This document shows, one piece after another, positions 1 through 9,037 of a stretch of 64,000 nt of DNA. The stretch is taken from NCBI RefSeq assembly GCF_004005485.1, contig NZ_RZUL01000002.1, forward strand, positions 1 through 64,000. The letters are read 5' to 3'. How positions within the stretch are numbered: position 1 is the first letter of the stretch; each line of letters begins with the position of its first letter. The notes under the pieces were generated by a model. That model had not been told where the DNA came from, searched no databases, and worked only from the letters and a program-made list of their open reading frames with translations. Made by a program: the position numbers and the translations under genes. Source of the DNA: Sphingobium algorifonticola. GTDB taxonomy: Bacteria > Pseudomonadota > Alphaproteobacteria > Sphingomonadales > Sphingomonadaceae.

Positions 1-49
1 GGCTTGCGGAGACTACCCCTCCGTCTCCTCCTGAGACCAATATTGGTGG

Positions 50-126
<77 letters not shown>

Positions 127-228
127 GTTCAAGCACATCACGTGCGCCACCCCCCTTATTGTTGCCGCTCAGAGCTAGTGCCCCGCTGAGGGACCCCGGT
201 TGCTTGTGGTGATGGCAATATGTCCGCC

Positions 229-236
229 GATGAAAC
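229..236. repeat. IS66 target-site duplication, left copy
   Basis: GATGAAAC, identical to bases 2693-2700 immediately after the right inverted repeat. Removing the element and one copy rebuilds CCGCCG-ATGAAA-CGGCGG, so the insertion target was a small stem-loop. Confidence 0.93.
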
Positions 237-310
237 GTAACCGTGGCGCCGAGGCCGCCTTGCGCGGTTGCTGGATGAAGGGCTGATTGCCGCTCGGATA
301 GGGGGCGGCG

Positions 311-733
311 ATGGATAGCGAGATCGAAGGTGGACCAGCGAGCAGTCATATGAGTGCTCATACGAGCGGTCGTATGAGCACTCGGATTGAGGTCGTTGCA
401 GGTCGGCGCCGCTGGACAGTGGAGCAAAAGCTGGCGGTCCTTCGCGATGCCTTCGGCCCCGAGGGTTCGGTTGGGGACGCCTGCAAGCGACACGCGATCG
501 GCAGCGGGTCGATCTACACTTGGCGGCGGCAGGCGATGTCGGGTGAGCTTGGCGGTGCCAGACCAGCAGCATTGCCCACATTCGCGGAGGTCGAGCTTTC
601 TACCCCGGTTCCGGCACTGTCGGCGCCCGGCGGTCATATCGGGATCGAACTGCCCTCGGGCGTGAAGCTGACCGTGGACGCCGGTGTCGATGCCGAGGCC
701 CTGGCACGGGTCATTGCCGTTCTCACGCGATGA
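311..733 (+). CDS. tnpA: IS66 accessory protein TnpA
   Basis: 140 aa. The N-terminal half has the IS3/IS66 helix-turn-helix pattern (RRWTVEQKLAVLRDAF, followed by GSVGDACKRHAIGSGSIYTWRRQ at about residues 33-76). The C-terminal half carries the IELPSGVKLTV stretch usual in IS66 TnpA proteins. It is required together with TnpB for IS66 transposition but is not the catalytic subunit. Its stop overlaps the tnpB start by ATGA (730-733). Codons 15-24 lie in a perfect hairpin (352-383), and in-frame ATGs occur at 350 and 374, so translation may also start inside or after the hairpin. Start 311 keeps the longest frame. Confidence 0.88.
   Translation: MDSEIEGGPASSHMSAHTSGRMSTRIEVVAGRRRWTVEQKLAVLRDAFGPEGSVGDACKRHAIGSGSIYTWRRQAMSGELGGARPAALPTFAEVELSTPVPALSAPGGHIGIELPSGVKLTVDAGVDAEALARVIAVLTR
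352..383 (+). promoter_or_regulatory. Perfect stem-loop at the 5' end of tnpA
   Basis: AGTGCTCATACGA (353-365) and TCGTATGAGCACT (370-382) are exact reverse complements around a GCGG loop, with one further G-C pair outside. In mRNA this would be a 14-bp hairpin overlapping possible internal start codons of tnpA. Similar hairpins in other IS elements limit translation from read-through transcripts; that role here is inference. Confidence 0.5.
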
Positions 734-1077
734 TACCGCTGCCACCTTCCACCCGGATCTATTTGGCCTGCGGCGCGACCGACATGCGCAAGGGCTTTGA
801 CGGCCTGGCAGTGCTGGCCCAGCAAGTGCTGGAGCAGAGTCCACATTCTGGGGCGCTATTTGCCTTCCGGGGCAAGCGTGGCGATCTGGTGAAGCTGCTC
901 TGGTATGATGGCCAGGGCCTATGCCTGTTTTCCAAGCGGATGGACCGTGGCCGGTTCGTCTGGCCAGTGACGAAGACGGGCAAGGTCGGCCTGACCTCTG
1001 CACAACTTTCCATGCTGCTTGAAGGCATTGACTGGCGACGCCCGGAGCGGACAGCCGCGCCGCTGCTGGCGGGCTAA
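730..1077 (+). CDS. tnpB: IS66 accessory protein TnpB
   Basis: 115 aa, the usual size for IS66 Orf2. It has the family signature at the N-terminus (RIYLACGATDMRKGFDGLA, residues about 9-27), then FAFRGKRGDLVKLLWYDGQGLCLFSKR and the closing LSMLLEGIDWRRP. The function is accessory to transposition; no catalytic residues are known. The start codon overlaps the tnpA stop (ATGA), implying translational coupling. The frame is intact. Confidence 0.95.
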   Translation: MIPLPPSTRIYLACGATDMRKGFDGLAVLAQQVLEQSPHSGALFAFRGKRGDLVKLLWYDGQGLCLFSKRMDRGRFVWPVTKTGKVGLTSAQLSMLLEGIDWRRPERTAAPLLAG

Positions 1078-1138
1078 AAAGTACGGATTCCTGTGGGTTT
1101 ATCTGGCATCGATGGTGCCGCTTTGATACTATTCCAAG

Positions 1139-2671
1139 GTGTCGGATCGAGGCTCTTCCCCCGTCGATAAGGACGCCCGCATTGCCGAGCTGGAGGCAGC
1201 TCTGGCGGCCCGCGACACGCTGATCGATACCTTGCGTTTCCAACTGGCCCAGCTCCAGCGGCTCACCTTTGGTCAGTCTTCGGAGAAGCTGTCCCTCCAG
1301 ATCGAACAACTCGAACTCACCCTTGAGGAGTTGGAAGGCGAAGCCGAGCTTACCGACATCCGCAAGGTCCAGGCGGATCAGAAGGAGCGACCGGCGCCGG
1401 TCCGTGCCTTGCCGGCGCATCTGCCGCGGGCCGAACGCCGGATTGAGCCGGAAGCAGGCACCTGCACCTGTCCTTCCTGCGGAGGCGCCCTGCGTCCGCT
1501 CGGGCAAGACAGCGACGAGATGCTCGATGTCGCGCCGGTGCAATGGCGCGTCATCCGCACTGTCCGTCCTAAATATAGCTGCCGATCCTGCGAGCAGATC
1601 GTGCAAGCCCCGGCACCCGTAAAGGCGATTGCCCGGGGCAAGGCCAGCTTCGCCACACTCGCCCATGTCATCGTCGCCAAGTTCGATCATCATCTCCCCC
1701 TCTATCGCCAGGCCGAGATGATGGCGGCACAGGGCCTCGATATAGACCGATCGACGCTGGCAGGCTGGGCAGCACAGGCCGCACATCTGCTCGACCCGAT
1801 CGTCAGTCGCATCCGGGAAGAAGGGATCAAGGCCGGCAAGATCCATGTCGATGACACGCCCGTGCCGATGCTGATGCCCGGTAAGGGCAAGACGGTGCAG
1901 GCAAGGCTCTGGGCCTATGTCGTCGATGATCGTGCCGCTGGCGCATCCACGCCCGCGCTGGCCTGGTATCGCTTCACCCCTGACCGCAGCGGCGTCCACC
2001 CGCAAAGCGAGCTCAAGGACTTTACCGGGCTGCTACAGGCTGATGCCTATGCAGGCTTCGACAAGCTCTACAGGGGCAACCGCATTCGGGAGGTCGCCTG
2101 CTGGGCGCATTTCCGGCGCAAGATATTCGAGAACCATGCCACCAGCCCGACGCCGTTGACGAGCAACCTGCTGGATCGGATCGCCGCTCTCTACCGGATC
2201 GAGGAAGAGATACGCGGGCAGCCGCCCGACCAGCGCCGCCGGCATCGGCAGGACAGAAGCAGGCCTCAGGTGAACGAGTTACGCTCAATCATCGACGATG
2301 CGCTGCGCCGCCTGTCGCCCAAGTCCAACATGGCCAAGGCGCTCAGCTATGGCCGCAAGCGCTGGGATGCGCTCACCCGCTACATCGACGAGGGCGTTGC
2401 CGAGATCGACAACAACATCGCCGAGCGTGCGATCCGCCCCGTGGCGATCGGCCGCAAGAACTGGATCTTTGCCGGATCGAAGGCTGGCGGCGAACGGGCT
2501 GCCGCCATCTATTCCGTCATCGAGACCGCCAAGCTCAACGGCATCGAACCGCAGGCCTACATCGCCGATGTCATCGAGAAGATCGCTGGCGACTGGCCCG
2601 CTTCTCGCTGGGACGAGCTCATGCCCTGGAACTGGCAGCCAACCCAGCAGCACGTCGCTCAAGCCGCATAA
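1139..2671 (+). CDS. tnpC: IS66-family transposase TnpC
   Basis: 510 aa with the full IS66 order: coiled-coil N-terminus (LEAALAARDTLIDTLRFQLAQLQRL, about 18-42), a zinc-finger-like CTCPSCGGALRPLG segment (about 108-121) and second CRSCEQIV pair, then the DDE transposase core with KIHVDDTPVPML (first Asp), LQADAYAGFDKLY (second Asp) and AEIDNNIAERAIRPVAIGRKNWIFAGS (Glu), followed by the short C-terminal domain ending in a proline/tryptophan-rich tail. The GTG at 1139 is the first start in frame, preceded by AAGG. The gap from tnpB is 61 bp. The protein catalyses strand cleavage and transfer at the element ends. Confidence 0.95.
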   Translation: MSDRGSSPVDKDARIAELEAALAARDTLIDTLRFQLAQLQRLTFGQSSEKLSLQIEQLELTLEELEGEAELTDIRKVQADQKERPAPVRALPAHLPRAERRIEPEAGTCTCPSCGGALRPLGQDSDEMLDVAPVQWRVIRTVRPKYSCRSCEQIVQAPAPVKAIARGKASFATLAHVIVAKFDHHLPLYRQAEMMAAQGLDIDRSTLAGWAAQAAHLLDPIVSRIREEGIKAGKIHVDDTPVPMLMPGKGKTVQARLWAYVVDDRAAGASTPALAWYRFTPDRSGVHPQSELKDFTGLLQADAYAGFDKLYRGNRIREVACWAHFRRKIFENHATSPTPLTSNLLDRIAALYRIEEEIRGQPPDQRRRHRQDRSRPQVNELRSIIDDALRRLSPKSNMAKALSYGRKRWDALTRYIDEGVAEIDNNIAERAIRPVAIGRKNWIFAGSKAGGERAAAIYSVIETAKLNGIEPQAYIADVIEKIAGDWPASRWDELMPWNWQPTQQHVAQAA

Positions 2672-2692
2672 CGGTACTCAGGCCACGCTTAC

Positions 2693-2700
2693 GATGAAAC
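2693..2700. repeat. IS66 target-site duplication, right copy
   Basis: GATGAAAC, the exact partner of 229-236. It directly follows the terminal ...CGCTTAC of the right end. Confidence 0.93.
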
Positions 2701-2730
2701 GGCGGCACGGCTTCGCGCAATGCCTCATGA

Positions 2731-2770
2731 CGGGTGAAGGGAGCGCAAATCTTTTCGCCCACTTCACCCG
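2731..2770 (-). terminator. Stem-loop after the TonB-receptor gene
   Basis: CGGGTGAAG (2731-2739) pairs with CTTCACCCG (2762-2770), with a further GG-GCG/CGC-CC inner stem. It begins 7 bases beyond the receptor stop codon. No U-run follows on the minus strand, so it is a plausible 3' stabilising or terminator hairpin rather than a textbook intrinsic terminator. Confidence 0.4.
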
Positions 2771-2776
2771 CCGTCT

Positions 2777-5299
2777 TCAGAATTCCAGCTTTGCTGTCGC
2801 GCTGACCGTCCGACCGTTGATCGCGCGGGCCCGGACGAAGTTGGTGATGCCGCTGGTGATGCTGCCTTCCTCCGCTTCCGTCAGACCGAAAGCGTTGAAG
2901 ATGTTGTTCGCATTCACGGAAAGCGTCAGCGTCGGCAGTATCCGCGCTTCGACGAAGCCGTTGACCACCGTATAGGCGGGCATCACGAGATCGTTGGTGT
3001 TGGTCGAAAAGCTCTTGGTCGTACCCACGACATTGGCACCGATCGTGAACCGGTCCAGCGTGTATCGCGGCGACACCGCATAAATGAAGGTCGCCTGCCG
3101 CTGCGGCCGGTTCCCGTTCAGCGCCGGGGCCTGCTCGTCCCGCTTGATGTTTGCATCGGTAAGCGTGGCCGTGGCGTTAAGCGAGAAGCCGCCGGACCGG
3201 AAGCTGCCCTCCAGCTCGACCCCCTTCGATTCATAGACACGGTTGGTCACGAACTGCCCGGCGCGATCGTCCGCCAGCAACTCGCTGGTGCGGGCGTAGA
3301 AGCCCGTGAGGAAGATGCCGAAGCCGCGCCCCCGATATTTGATCCCGGCTTCCGCCTGTTTCACCGGATTGACGATGTCGCCCGGCCGTGCCGAGCCGTC
3401 GGGCCGGATGCGGTCGATAAGTAGACGATCGTTGTTGGCGCGCGCGCCCTTGCTGTAGCGGGCGAACAGGGCCGTGTCGGGGGTCACCAGATAGTTGAGG
3501 CCTGCCGAATAGGACCAGTAGCCATAATCAAAGTCGATGACGCGGCGCGTGGCGGGATCGAAGGTGTTGACGCGCCGCTCGATCGGCGAAATCGTGCCGT
3601 TCCCGTCGACATCGACATTCTGGCGCAGCGTGCTGCCGATATAATAGCCTTTCGTCGAACCTTCGTCGCGCCGTACGCTGAGGTCGACATTCAGCGCGTC
3701 GAAATTGGCGACCAGCGATCCGAAGAAGGCGTCGGTGTTGGTTTCGGTATAGGATGTGCGCGTGCAGCAATTGCCGAAGGTCGGCACGCCATAGGCCCAT
3801 TGGCCGCCCTGCGTCAGCTTGTTCCCGGTCGCGTCATAGACATCGAGGAATGCTGACTGGCCGTCGCCACGCACATCCTGGAGATAGCTGGCCCAGGTCC
3901 AGGTCGTGCCGACTTCCTGATAGCTGTGATAATAGCCGGCCGTGGCGCTGATCGATCCGGTGCCGACGTCGAAGGTCTTGGACAGTTTGAGGTTGTTCAT
4001 CCAGTTGTCGAGGCTGTCGAGCTTGGTATTGAATGTATTGGTCTGCATCGCCAGGCCATTGCCGTTCAACGTCGCGGGATTGACGACTTGCCCCGCATTG
4101 GGGCCGGTCGCAAAACGCAGGTTGTAGACTGCACCGGTCGGCGTCAGGCTGCCCGTGTTGATATAGGCACCCACCTGATTGGCGGCCGCCTGCGCGCTGA
4201 TGACGCTGGAGGGGAACAGCGAAATAAACTCGCCGCCGACATCGGCAATCTTGAAACGGTTTTCGATCACCCAGCCGTCGGCAAACTCATAGCTGCCTTC
4301 AAGGCCGAACTGCTTGACCGTCGGGTTCATCCCGTTGCCCACATCGTCTTCGGAACGACGATTGTCGGTGGTCAGCGATGCGATCGCGCGGGTGAAGGGG
4401 CTGTGCGGCGTATCCTGCTTGATGTCGAAGTCGGCGATGGAGGCATAATCCGGGTCGCCATTGCTGCCGGTCACCTGCAACGGCATCGGCAGATAGGATA
4501 TCGCCTTGTCGTTGAGATATTTGAAGTTGGCGCGGATATAGCCGCCGTCGAATGTCTTGGTGATGTTGGCGCGGACCTGCCCGCCCTTTTCGGCAGTAAA
4601 GCCCGTGCGCCGCGCGCCTTCGCCCCAGCGGTAGAAGCCGCCGACATGCGCGGTCCAGCCAGCGCCGAAATCATGGCCGTAGTCGCCGTCGAACCGGTTC
4701 AGCCCGAAATCGAGACCCTTGGTAAAGGCGATTGCGCCGCCAGGCCGGGCACCAGTCTTGCTGATGAAGTTGATGACGCCGCCCGGCGAGTTGCTGGCGA
4801 GCGTCGATGCCGAGCCGCCACGAATGCTTTCAATCGTATCGATATTATAGTCGGCGCGTAGAAAGATGTCGGCATTGCCAAAGGCGATGTCGCCATATTC
4901 CAGCACCGGCAAGCCGTCTTCCCACAGTTGCAGAAACTTGGCGCCGCCAGAGGAAATCGGCAGCCCGCGCACCGCAATATTGGCATTGCCTTCCCCGCCC
5001 GAGCTTTCGGCGCGCACACCCGGAATGCTGCGCAGCAGTTCCGCGGTTGACCGCGGGGCATTCGCGAGCGCCGCTGCGGCATCCAGATTGCTGACCGATA
5101 CGCTGGTGTCGAGCCGTGTCTGTCCGCGCCGGGTTGCGGTAACGACGATATCGCCAAGGCCAAGCGCGTCATCACCGGCGGTGGCTGCTTCGGTTTGGAC
5201 GGCTTCGGGGGCCGGGGGTGCCTCCTGCGCGAACGCATGGCAGGAAATTGCGGTAGCAGCGACGGTGGTCAGGGCTGCGGTACGCCAGGCTTTGGTCAT
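2777..5299 (-). CDS. TonB-dependent outer-membrane receptor
   Basis: 840 aa. It has a signal peptide (MTKAWRTAALTTVAATAISCHAFA), a TonB-box-like DIVVTATRR near residue 50, a plug domain (about 55-170; the RSIPGVRAES, NIAVRGLP and GGVINFISKTGARPGG motifs) and a large beta-barrel ending in aromatic F (KLEF) as required for barrel insertion. It imports a scarce substrate across the outer membrane using TonB energy. The start at 5299 is chosen over an upstream ATG (5344) because GGAGGAG lies 6-7 bases before it and a proper signal peptide begins there. Two LacI-type palindromes in its upstream region suggest a carbohydrate or related substrate, but none can be named. It stands alone between the IS and purT. 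Confidence 0.9.
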   Translation of the reverse strand: MTKAWRTAALTTVAATAISCHAFAQEAPPAPEAVQTEAATAGDDALGLGDIVVTATRRGQTRLDTSVSVSNLDAAAALANAPRSTAELLRSIPGVRAESSGGEGNANIAVRGLPISSGGAKFLQLWEDGLPVLEYGDIAFGNADIFLRADYNIDTIESIRGGSASTLASNSPGGVINFISKTGARPGGAIAFTKGLDFGLNRFDGDYGHDFGAGWTAHVGGFYRWGEGARRTGFTAEKGGQVRANITKTFDGGYIRANFKYLNDKAISYLPMPLQVTGSNGDPDYASIADFDIKQDTPHSPFTRAIASLTTDNRRSEDDVGNGMNPTVKQFGLEGSYEFADGWVIENRFKIADVGGEFISLFPSSVISAQAAANQVGAYINTGSLTPTGAVYNLRFATGPNAGQVVNPATLNGNGLAMQTNTFNTKLDSLDNWMNNLKLSKTFDVGTGSISATAGYYHSYQEVGTTWTWASYLQDVRGDGQSAFLDVYDATGNKLTQGGQWAYGVPTFGNCCTRTSYTETNTDAFFGSLVANFDALNVDLSVRRDEGSTKGYYIGSTLRQNVDVDGNGTISPIERRVNTFDPATRRVIDFDYGYWSYSAGLNYLVTPDTALFARYSKGARANNDRLLIDRIRPDGSARPGDIVNPVKQAEAGIKYRGRGFGIFLTGFYARTSELLADDRAGQFVTNRVYESKGVELEGSFRSGGFSLNATATLTDANIKRDEQAPALNGNRPQRQATFIYAVSPRYTLDRFTIGANVVGTTKSFSTNTNDLVMPAYTVVNGFVEARILPTLTLSVNANNIFNAFGLTEAEEGSITSGITNFVRARAINGRTVSATAKLEF

Positions 5300-5358
5300 T
5301 TCACTCTCCTCCACAATGCCGCATCTCGGTACGGTACAGCCCATCGGCTATCGCATCA

Positions 5359-5372
5359 TGCAAACGATTGCA
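5359..5372. promoter_or_regulatory. LacI/PurR-family operator-like palindrome 1
   Basis: TGCAAACGATTGCA is one base from the perfect palindrome TGCAAACGTTTGCA with the central CG typical of LacI-family sites. It lies 60 bp upstream of the TonB-receptor start. The regulator is not in this window. Confidence 0.6.
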
Positions 5373-5382
5373 AGAAGATTAA

Positions 5383-5396
5383 TGTAAACGTTTGCA
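5383..5396. promoter_or_regulatory. LacI/PurR-family operator-like palindrome 2
   Basis: TGTAAACGTTTGCA, again one base from the same perfect palindrome, centred 24 bp from the first. The pair sits between the TonB-receptor start (5299) and the purT stop (5449), so it most likely controls the receptor. Confidence 0.6.
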
Positions 5397-5448
5397 GAAA
5401 TCCGTACGCGCGTTTCGTTTCAAATGTTTATCGGATGGTTCCCCACCT

Positions 5449-6621
5449 TCAGGGGTAGTGCAGAATGATCCGTTCCGTGACCGCGGCCGCCAGCGCGCGC
5501 GCTTCATCCGTTGTGGCGCCGCGGGCAAGGGCCAAACCCATGCGGCGGTTCACCCGCGTAACAGGCTTGCCGAACAGGCGGACATCGACATCCCGCCCTG
5601 GCTCGCCCAGCGCCAGCGCACCGGCAAGCCCGCCGATGTGAAAGGCATCGGCGTCGCGATCCGCCAGTATGACCGCGGATGCGGTCGGCCCATGGAGGGT
5701 GATATCGCCGATCGGCAGGCCCAGTATCGCCCGGATGTGCAGATCGAACTCCGTCAGGTTCTGTGACATCAGCGTGACCATGCCGGTGTCGTGCGGGCGT
5801 GGCGACAACTCGGAAAAGATCACTTCGTCGCGCGTCACGAAAAACTCGATGCCGAACAGCCCATAGCCGCCCAGATCGTCCACCACTTTTGTCGCCATGG
5901 TCTGTGCTTCCGCCAGAATGGCGTCGGTCATCGGCGCGGGTTGCCAGCTTTCCTGATAGTCCCCGCGTGCTTGCCGGTGCCCGACCGGCGGGCAGAAGAA
6001 TACGCCCTGTCGCGTCCGCACCGTCAGCAGGGTAATTTCATAGTCGAAGGCGATATACTCCTCGACGATCACCTTGCGTCGGTCGCCGCGCATGTTCGCC
6101 ACGGCATAATCCCACGCGGCTTTCAGCCCGTCCGCGTCCTGCACAGTGCTCTGTCCCTTGCCGGACGACGACATCACGGGCTTTACCACGCAGGGGAAGC
6201 CGGTATGCGCGGCACCCTCCAGCATCGCTTCCCAGCTTTCGGCATAGCGATAGCGCGCGGTGCGTAGGCCCAGGTCAACTGCGACCAGATCGCGGATACG
6301 GTCCCGGTTCATCGTCATCGCGGTGGCCCGCGCCGATGGTACGACCGTGAAGCCGTCGGCTTCGGCGTCCTGCAACACTTCGGTACGGATCGCCTCGACT
6401 TCCGGCACGATGAAATCGGGGCGATGCTTCAGGATCGTCGCGCGCAGGGCGTCGGCATCGAGCATGGAAAAGACTTCACGCGCGTCCGCAACCTGCATGG
6501 CCGGCGCATCGTCATAGGCGTCGCACGCCACGACATGACAGCCCAGCCGCTTGGCCGATATAGTGAACTCCTTGCCCAACTCGCCCGAACCGAGCAGCAG
6601 CAGCTTTGCAACAGGTGCCAT
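5449..6621 (-). CDS. purT: Formate-dependent phosphoribosylglycinamide formyltransferase PurT
   Basis: 390 aa, close to the E. coli PurT length of 392. It is an ATP-grasp enzyme that makes formyl-GAR from GAR, formate and ATP in purine synthesis, in the cytoplasm. Visible motifs: N-terminal nucleotide-like [23 protein letters not shown], the ATP-grasp loop [17 protein letters not shown] (about 150-166), [18 protein letters not shown], and the metal-binding [29 protein letters not shown]. It starts 36 bp after the ung stop on the same strand and is probably co-transcribed with it. Confidence 0.96.
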   Translation of the reverse strand: MAPVAKLLLLGSGELGKEFTISAKRLGCHVVACDAYDDAPAMQVADAREVFSMLDADALRATILKHRPDFIVPEVEAIRTEVLQDAEADGFTVVPSARATAMTMNRDRIRDLVAVDLGLRTARYRYAESWEAMLEGAAHTGFPCVVKPVMSSSGKGQSTVQDADGLKAAWDYAVANMRGDRRKVIVEEYIAFDYEITLLTVRTRQGVFFCPPVGHRQARGDYQESWQPAPMTDAILAEAQTMATKVVDDLGGYGLFGIEFFVTRDEVIFSELSPRPHDTGMVTLMSQNLTEFDLHIRAILGLPIGDITLHGPTASAVILADRDADAFHIGGLAGALALGEPGRDVDVRLFGKPVTRVNRRMGLALARGATTDEARALAAAVTERIILHYP

Positions 6622-6657
6622 GAATTATGCTCCTCAAATGCCGACCGGACTGCTGCG

Positions 6658-7380
6658 TTATACGCCTGGCCGGTCAGCCTCAACCACCGGTGGCAGCGAC
6701 CAGTCGATCGGCGCGTGGCCATGCGCTTCCAGAAAGGCGTTGGTCCGCGAAAAGGGGCGGCTGCCCAGAAAGCCATTATGCGCCGAAAGTGGCGAGGGAT
6801 GCGCGGATTTGATGACGAGGTGGCGTCCGCCGCGCTCGACGCTGTCCACAAAAGCCGCCTTGCGCTGCGCATAGGCGCCCCACAGAAGAAAGACGACCGG
6901 ATCAGGCCGTGCGTTGACCAGTCGGATTACAGCGTCTGTAAACTGTTCCCAGCCCTTGCCCTGATGCGAAGCGGCCTGCGCCTGCTCGACGGTCAGCACG
7001 CTGTTGAGCAGCAGCACACCCTGCCGCGCCCAATGATCCAGAAAGCCATGGCGAGCCGGGGCGACACCCAGATCGCTCTGCAATTCCTTGAAAATATTGA
7101 CGAGCGATGGCGGGGTGCGGACGCCCGGCAATACGCTGAACGCCAGACCATGCGCCTGGCCAGGCCCGTGATAGGGGTCTTGGCCCAATATCACCACCCG
7201 CACGGCGTCCAGCGGTGTCAGGTCGAGCGCACGGAAATACTGGCTTCCCTTCGGAAAAATGACTTTGCCAGCGGCCTTTTCCGCCACAAGAAATGCGCGC
7301 AGCGTCTGCATGAACGGCATCGCGAAAGTGTCGGCCAAAGGCTGCTTCCAGCTCTCGTGCAGTTTCACATCCTGTGCCAT
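6658..7380 (-). CDS. ung: Uracil-DNA glycosylase, family 1
   Basis: 240 aa. It removes uracil from DNA and starts base-excision repair. The catalytic water-activating motif [18 protein letters not shown] has Asp68, and the minor-groove intercalation loop [11 protein letters not shown] with the conserved His is present near the C-terminus, as is [11 protein letters not shown]. The start at 7380 is preferred to 7425 because AAGGAGA precedes it by a normal spacing and the homologous N-terminus ([11 protein letters not shown]) begins here. It lies upstream of purT in a probable two-gene unit. Confidence 0.97.
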   Translation of the reverse strand: MAQDVKLHESWKQPLADTFAMPFMQTLRAFLVAEKAAGKVIFPKGSQYFRALDLTPLDAVRVVILGQDPYHGPGQAHGLAFSVLPGVRTPPSLVNIFKELQSDLGVAPARHGFLDHWARQGVLLLNSVLTVEQAQAASHQGKGWEQFTDAVIRLVNARPDPVVFLLWGAYAQRKAAFVDSVERGGRHLVIKSAHPSPLSAHNGFLGSRPFSRTNAFLEAHGHAPIDWSLPPVVEADRPGV

Positions 7381-7537
7381 GGTCGTCTCCTTGCGCGGTG
7401 CAACTGTGGGTCCGGTAGCAGGCAAGTCAATGCACTGGCTGTCATTTGTGGATGACGACCAACCGTTGGTCGCAAGACTCTTATCCTGGATCAGCTTTCA
7501 CGATATCCTCTGTGGTGGAGAGGAAGGACGGGGCGTC

Positions 7538-7897
7538 ATGCGACATTTCCCGACATTTCGGGATTTCTGGCCATTTTACCTGCAGGAACATGCGCGCCCG
7601 GCGACGCGTGCGCTTCATTATGCGGGGACCAGCCTTGCGTTGCTGCTTGTCCTTACTGCCCTGTTTCGCCACTGGCTCTGGCCGCTCGCGCTTTTGCCCG
7701 TCGCAGGCTATGGTTTTGCATGGGCCGCGCATTTTCTGGTGGAGCGCAATCGCCCGGCCACCTTCCGTTATCCGCTCTGGTCGCTCGCTGCCGACTGGGT
7801 GATGTGGTTTCGCTTCCTGACCGGGCACATTGATGGCGACCTCGCTTTGGCAGGCGTCAGGCCCGACGGTACGGTAGACCCGGCCCGGCGGCTGTAG
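7538..7897 (+). CDS. DUF962/Mpo1-like membrane protein
   Basis: 119 aa. The opening (FRDFWPFYLQEHARPATRALHYAGT) matches the DUF962 signature F-Y-L-x-E-H-x-x-P-x-T-R-x-L-H-x-x-G-T. Two hydrophobic segments follow (about 28-62) and then a conserved AHFLVERNRPATFRYPLWSL block. The yeast relative Mpo1 is an iron-dependent 2-hydroxy fatty acid dioxygenase; the His residues needed for such a role are present, but the function here is inference. The ATG at 7538 fits the family start; the frame is open further upstream to 7259 but that part overlaps ung antisense. Divergent from ung. Confidence 0.8.
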   Translation: MRHFPTFRDFWPFYLQEHARPATRALHYAGTSLALLLVLTALFRHWLWPLALLPVAGYGFAWAAHFLVERNRPATFRYPLWSLAADWVMWFRFLTGHIDGDLALAGVRPDGTVDPARRL

Positions 7898-7945
7898 CGG
7901 CGCTATTTCCTTGACGCTCGCGCCTGCCTCTGGACAAGGGGGGCG

Positions 7946-9037
7946 ATGCCTCTTGCCGCCACCTTCTCTGCCCTTCCCGATCTGGCGTCGCTCGGCCAAC
8001 GCTGGCAGGCGCTTGAGGCCCGCAGCGCACCGGGGACCAGCATCTTTCTGGGATGGACATGGATGGAAAGCTGGCTGTCGACCAGCGGCGCGCGGCCCGA
8101 ACTGCTCGCCATCACGGCGGACGGGGCCGATGTCGCGCTTGCGCTCATGGGCCGCGCGATGATGTCACGGCCGCTCGGCGCGGTCGCGTCGCTCTCGCTC
8201 AACCAGGCGGGCGTCGCCGCGCAGGATCGCGGCTTTATCGAGTATAATGGCCTGCTCACCGCCGCCGATGCGCCGGAGGATGTTGCCGCCTGCGCGATGC
8301 ACGCGTGCCTCGCGCGGAACGACTGGCGGGTGCTGCGCCTCGCCGGGGTCGCGCCGGACAGTCCTTTGCTCGGCCCTCTGCCCGGCGCGCCTCGCCTGCG
8401 CCGCCGGGTGCGGATCGACGAATCGCCTGCCTATTTCATCGACCTGGCGGCTGTTCGGGCGGCAGGTGGCGATTATCTCTCGTTGCTCAGTGCCAATACG
8501 CGCAGCCAGATCAAGCGATCGTTCAAGGATCATGGCGCCGGTCAGGCGGCCATCGAGGTTGCCCCCGATGGCGCGACGGCCAGCGCGTGGCTTGCCGAAA
8601 TGGCGGCACTCAATGTCGGGCGGCATGTTGACAATGCATGGGATGATCCGCTGTTTCGGGCCTTTGCCCAGGCGCTCGTGCAGCGGGGGCTGACAACGGG
8701 CCAAGTCGAGCTGCTGCGCATCGCGATCGGCGACACGCTGCTCGGCTATCTCCTCAATTTCCGCCATGCGGACAGGGCCATGAACTATCAGTCGGCCTTC
8801 ACCGCGCCGATCTCCCCCAAGACCAAGCCGGGCCTGATGTGCCATGCCGCTGCGGTCGCGCGCTATGCCGATGCCGGCCTGTCGGTCTATTCGCTGCTGG
8901 CCGGGAAAGATCGCTATAAGCAAAGCCTCGCCACCGGGCACGAGACGCTTGAATGGTGGAACCTCGAACGCTTCTCGCCGCGTCTCGAAGCCGAAGCCTT
9001 GCTAAGAACCGTGCTCAGGCGCCCAGCTTCCGCATGA
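7946..9037 (+). CDS. GNAT-fold acyltransferase (FemAB/BioF2-like), copy 1
   Basis: 363 aa with the Acetyltransf_6-type layout: an N-terminal half around WMESWLST and RPLGAVASLSLN, a middle basic segment LLSANTRSQIKRSFKDHG (about 170-195), and a C-terminal acyl-donor half with ELLRIAIGDTLLGYLLNFRH, AMNYQSAFT and YSLLAGKDRYKQSLATG. Such proteins transfer acyl or aminoacyl groups; the substrate cannot be read from sequence. AAGGGGGGCG precedes the ATG. It converges with the cupin gene and their ends overlap by 23 bp. It resembles the gene at 9897-11042, its apparent paralogue. Confidence 0.75.
   Translation: MPLAATFSALPDLASLGQRWQALEARSAPGTSIFLGWTWMESWLSTSGARPELLAITADGADVALALMGRAMMSRPLGAVASLSLNQAGVAAQDRGFIEYNGLLTAADAPEDVAACAMHACLARNDWRVLRLAGVAPDSPLLGPLPGAPRLRRRVRIDESPAYFIDLAAVRAAGGDYLSLLSANTRSQIKRSFKDHGAGQAAIEVAPDGATASAWLAEMAALNVGRHVDNAWDDPLFRAFAQALVQRGLTTGQVELLRIAIGDTLLGYLLNFRHADRAMNYQSAFTAPISPKTKPGLMCHAAAVARYADAGLSVYSLLAGKDRYKQSLATGHETLEWWNLERFSPRLEAEALLRTVLRRPASA

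Larger units (their letters stand above)
237..2692 (+). mobile_element. Complete IS66-family insertion sequence
   Basis: The element carries the three-gene IS66 set (tnpA, tnpB, tnpC) in order on the plus strand. The ends are imperfect inverted repeats: the left end starts GTAACCGTGGC and the right end, read inward on the minus strand, starts GTAAGCGTGGC. It is bounded by a perfect 8-bp direct repeat GATGAAAC at 229-236 and 2693-2700, the duplication length typical of IS66. All three reading frames are intact, so the copy looks recent and possibly active. It sits between tRNA-fMet and the end of the TonB-receptor gene and interrupts no recognisable gene. Confidence 0.95.
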
